Shown piece by piece: positions 33,919 through 35,127 of a DNA stretch of 35,127 bases. This DNA is from Bacteroidaceae bacterium (lineage in GTDB: Bacteria > Bacteroidota > Bacteroidia > Bacteroidales > Bacteroidaceae). The position numbers and the translations under genes are program-made. Numbering within the stretch: position 1 is the stretch's first letter; each line of letters begins with the position of its first letter. The stretch spans positions 1 to 35,127 of the forward strand of contig JAFYWH010000035.1 of the NCBI GenBank assembly GCA_017558175.1, read 5' to 3'. Below the pieces are notes generated by a model, which did not search any database, had not been told where the DNA came from, and was given only the letters and a program-made list of their open reading frames with translations.

Positions 33919-34417
33919 AATAAACGAACTTCTGGAGCGTTACTACAATGCCCAAACAACGGAAGCAGAGGAAGAGAAACTGAAACGATTCTTCCTTGAG
34001 GGACAAGTGCCCCCCCAGCTTGCCAACGAAAAAGAAATGTTCCTGCAACTGCAGTCATCCACCGATGATGCGAACGTTCCCGAAGGCTTGGAAGAACGTT
34101 TGTCGAAAGCCATCGACCGTTGGGACAGCGATGAGAAACCCCGTCGGAACAAACGAATCCTTCATCTGCAATGGTTAGGAAGCATAGCAGCCAGCTTGCT
34201 GATCATGCTATCATTCGGTTGGTATCTTTATAATCCAACTCCTGCAAGAACAGACACTTGCGCCACTCCCGAAGAAGCATACATGGAAGCCCAAAAGGCA
34301 CTTGCACATTTCTCTATGGCGCTAAATAAGGGAATGAAACAGATGGAGACCGCTCAAAGAACCACTGAAAGTATAGAAAAAAATATCCTGAAACAACTGA
34401 ATAAAATCAATGAATAA
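33905..34417 (+). CDS. Putative membrane anti-sigma factor
   Basis: A 170-residue single-pass membrane protein: a charged cytoplasmic part (1-85, helix-rich, opening with INELLERYYNAQTTEAEEEKL), one membrane helix at about 89-108, and a short periplasmic tail (110-170) rich in Gln, Met and Lys. This topology and the position right after an ECF sigma gene (14-nt overlap) suggest an anti-sigma factor. The opening resembles the short helical starts of other Bacteroidales anti-sigma-like proteins. No zinc-binding HxxxCxxC motif is seen. The start is taken at the ATG at 33905, not the GTG at 33878. The function is inferred from context. Confidence 0.68.
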   Translation: MNIDKINELLERYYNAQTTEAEEEKLKRFFLEGQVPPQLANEKEMFLQLQSSTDDANVPEGLEERLSKAIDRWDSDEKPRRNKRILHLQWLGSIAASLLIMLSFGWYLYNPTPARTDTCATPEEAYMEAQKALAHFSMALNKGMKQMETAQRTTESIEKNILKQLNKINE

Positions 34418-34418
34418 T

Positions 34419-34898
34419 ATGAAAAAACGTACATATCTATTGACCATCCTGCTGACCCTCGGCACATTATTCTGCCACGCCCAGCAATCCTTCTTTGACA
34501 AATATGCCGAAATGGACGGAGTCAGTTCCGTTTATATCACCAAAAGTATGCTCAAAATGTTCCCCGACATGTCAGGTAAAATCAACGGCGTGAATGTAGG
34601 GAACATAGCCAATCGGCTCGACAACATTCAAATCTTGTCTTGCGAGGAAGCAGACATCATAGAACAACTTCGTAAAGAAACCAAAGACATCAACACCAAA
34701 AACGGCTATGAGGAGCTGATGCGAATACGCGAAGATGGCGACAAAACTACCATCTACTTCAAGGAAAAGAAAAAAGGCAATAGCGAATTTGTCCTGATAA
34801 CCGACGAAAAAGACGAGTTTACCATTATTTCCATCATGGGCAACATCACATTGCAGGAAATGCAGAAAATGGTTAATGAAAGTATTCCAAAAGAGTAG
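34419..34898 (+). CDS. Secreted DUF4252 protein, second copy
   Basis: A 159-residue exported protein with signal peptide MKKRTYLLTILLTLGTLFCHAQ. The mature part parallels the first copy: FDKYAEMDGVSSVYITKSMLKMF, then IQILSCEEADIIEQLRKE, GYEELMRIREDGDKTTIYFKEK and a closing IISIMGNITLQEMQKMV. The two copies are clearly diverged paralogues. An upstream ATG at 34410, overlapping the stop of the anti-sigma-like gene by 8 nt, is also possible and would add three residues. It is the last gene of the operon and is followed by a terminator. Confidence 0.82.
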   Translation: MKKRTYLLTILLTLGTLFCHAQQSFFDKYAEMDGVSSVYITKSMLKMFPDMSGKINGVNVGNIANRLDNIQILSCEEADIIEQLRKETKDINTKNGYEELMRIREDGDKTTIYFKEKKKGNSEFVLITDEKDEFTIISIMGNITLQEMQKMVNESIPKE

Positions 34899-34911
34899 AT
34901 AATTATTCAGC

Positions 34912-34940
34912 AAGGGGGTGAACGGCTTGTTCACCCCCTT
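34912..34940. terminator. Shared terminator between the DUF4252 operon and a convergent small gene
   Basis: Perfect 12-bp stem AAGGGGGTGAAC (34912-34923) / GTTCACCCCCTT (34929-34940), 5-nt loop, then TACTTTATTTT. It lies 14 nt after the second DUF4252 stop and 5 nt from the stop of the minus-strand 41-aa ORF. Confidence 0.87.
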
Positions 34941-34944
34941 TACT

Positions 34945-35070
34945 TTATTTTACCCTCCGGTTCAGCTGATTGTTCGCTTTCTCGGGTTTCGACTTTCCTA
35001 CCCGCTTTCCGGAGGACTTTTTCTTGTTCTGTTGCTTGGCCTTGAAGGCAAATGGATTTTTACTAGGCAT
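34945..35070 (-). CDS. Small, very basic 41-residue protein (hypothetical)
   Basis: An ATG at 35070 opens a 41-codon frame ending in TAA (34945-34947). The product begins MPSKNPFAFKAKQQNKKK and continues with SGKRVGKSKPEKANNQLNRR. It is almost entirely Lys, Arg, Gln, Asn, Ser and Gly with no hydrophobic core, so it would be disordered and nucleic-acid binding is plausible. A TAnnTTTG box lies 18 nt upstream and a hairpin terminator immediately downstream, which supports a real gene. I do not recognise the family. Confidence 0.6.
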   Translation of the reverse strand: MPSKNPFAFKAKQQNKKKSSGKRVGKSKPEKANNQLNRRVK

Positions 35071-35087
35071 AATATCTTTCTTTTCTG

Positions 35088-35095
35088 CAAAAATA
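35088..35095 (-). promoter_or_regulatory. -7 box of the 41-aa basic ORF
   Basis: The minus strand reads TATTTTTG (exact TAnnTTTG), 17 nt before the ATG at 35070. No clear -33 box is visible before the window edge. A second TATTTTTG at 35118-35125 points the other way. Confidence 0.4.
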
Positions 35096-35127
35096 AAGTA
35101 AATTCCTAAGATTTTCGTATTTTTGTA

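Overview
The window looks like chromosomal DNA of a Bacteroidales bacterium of the Bacteroides/Phocaeicola/Prevotella kind. Three things point there. First, the gene families: DUF4254, DUF4252, a BF3164-type lipoprotein, long-form IspG, and a nucleoside kinase with a TGS/ThrRS-like N-terminus. Second, start codons almost never carry a Shine-Dalgarno sequence. Third, several genes are preceded by the Bacteroides-type -7 box TAnnTTTG, sometimes with a -33 box 19-21 nt upstream. Most of the window is ordinary core genome. No tRNA, rRNA, IS element or CRISPR array was seen.

Layout. 1-2333 (minus): acpP-fabF-rnc, with rnc running off the left edge. 2531-3550 (minus): pdxB, divergent from a DUF4254 gene and a family 9 glycosyltransferase (3667-5312, plus). 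5305-13238 (minus): a tight six-gene operon. In transcription order it holds two LtaS/OpgB-type phosphoglycerol-transferase-like membrane sulfatases, an LpxL-type acyltransferase, a CDP-glycerol:glycerophosphotransferase-like enzyme, a cytidylyltransferase fused to a Gfo/Idh/MocA oxidoreductase, and an SDR reductase. Together these look like a pathway that makes a CDP-activated alditol phosphate and attaches it to an envelope lipid or glycan, a teichoic-acid-like logic in a Gram-negative. 13384-15075 (minus): Na/Pi cotransporter with a PhoU-like domain.

15168-26395 (plus) is a housekeeping block: nucleoside kinase, rpoN, a degenerate PAP2-like membrane protein, gcvH, purE, ispG, rnr and a secreted S9 peptidase, ending in a strong terminator. 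26565-29677 (plus) is a BlaI/BlaR1-type sensor pair, with a palindromic operator candidate upstream and a secreted TlpA-like thioredoxin as its third gene instead of a beta-lactamase.

29678-32740 is the accessory-looking part. It holds a triple palindromic repeat (also found near 2442-2503), a 196-bp imperfect palindrome built from copies of GGTTGTCA, an AT-rich BF3164-type lipoprotein gene, more TGACAAG repeats, and a stand-alone VapE/VirE-type P-loop ATPase. 32928-34898 (plus) is an ECF sigma factor operon in which the sigma factor and a likely anti-sigma protein sit between two secreted DUF4252 proteins. A 41-aa very basic ORF (34945-35070, minus) lies at the right edge.

The best leads for something undescribed are the alditol-phosphate operon and the repeat/palindrome region beside the VapE-like ATPase. 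All functions here are read from motifs and gene context, without database searches.
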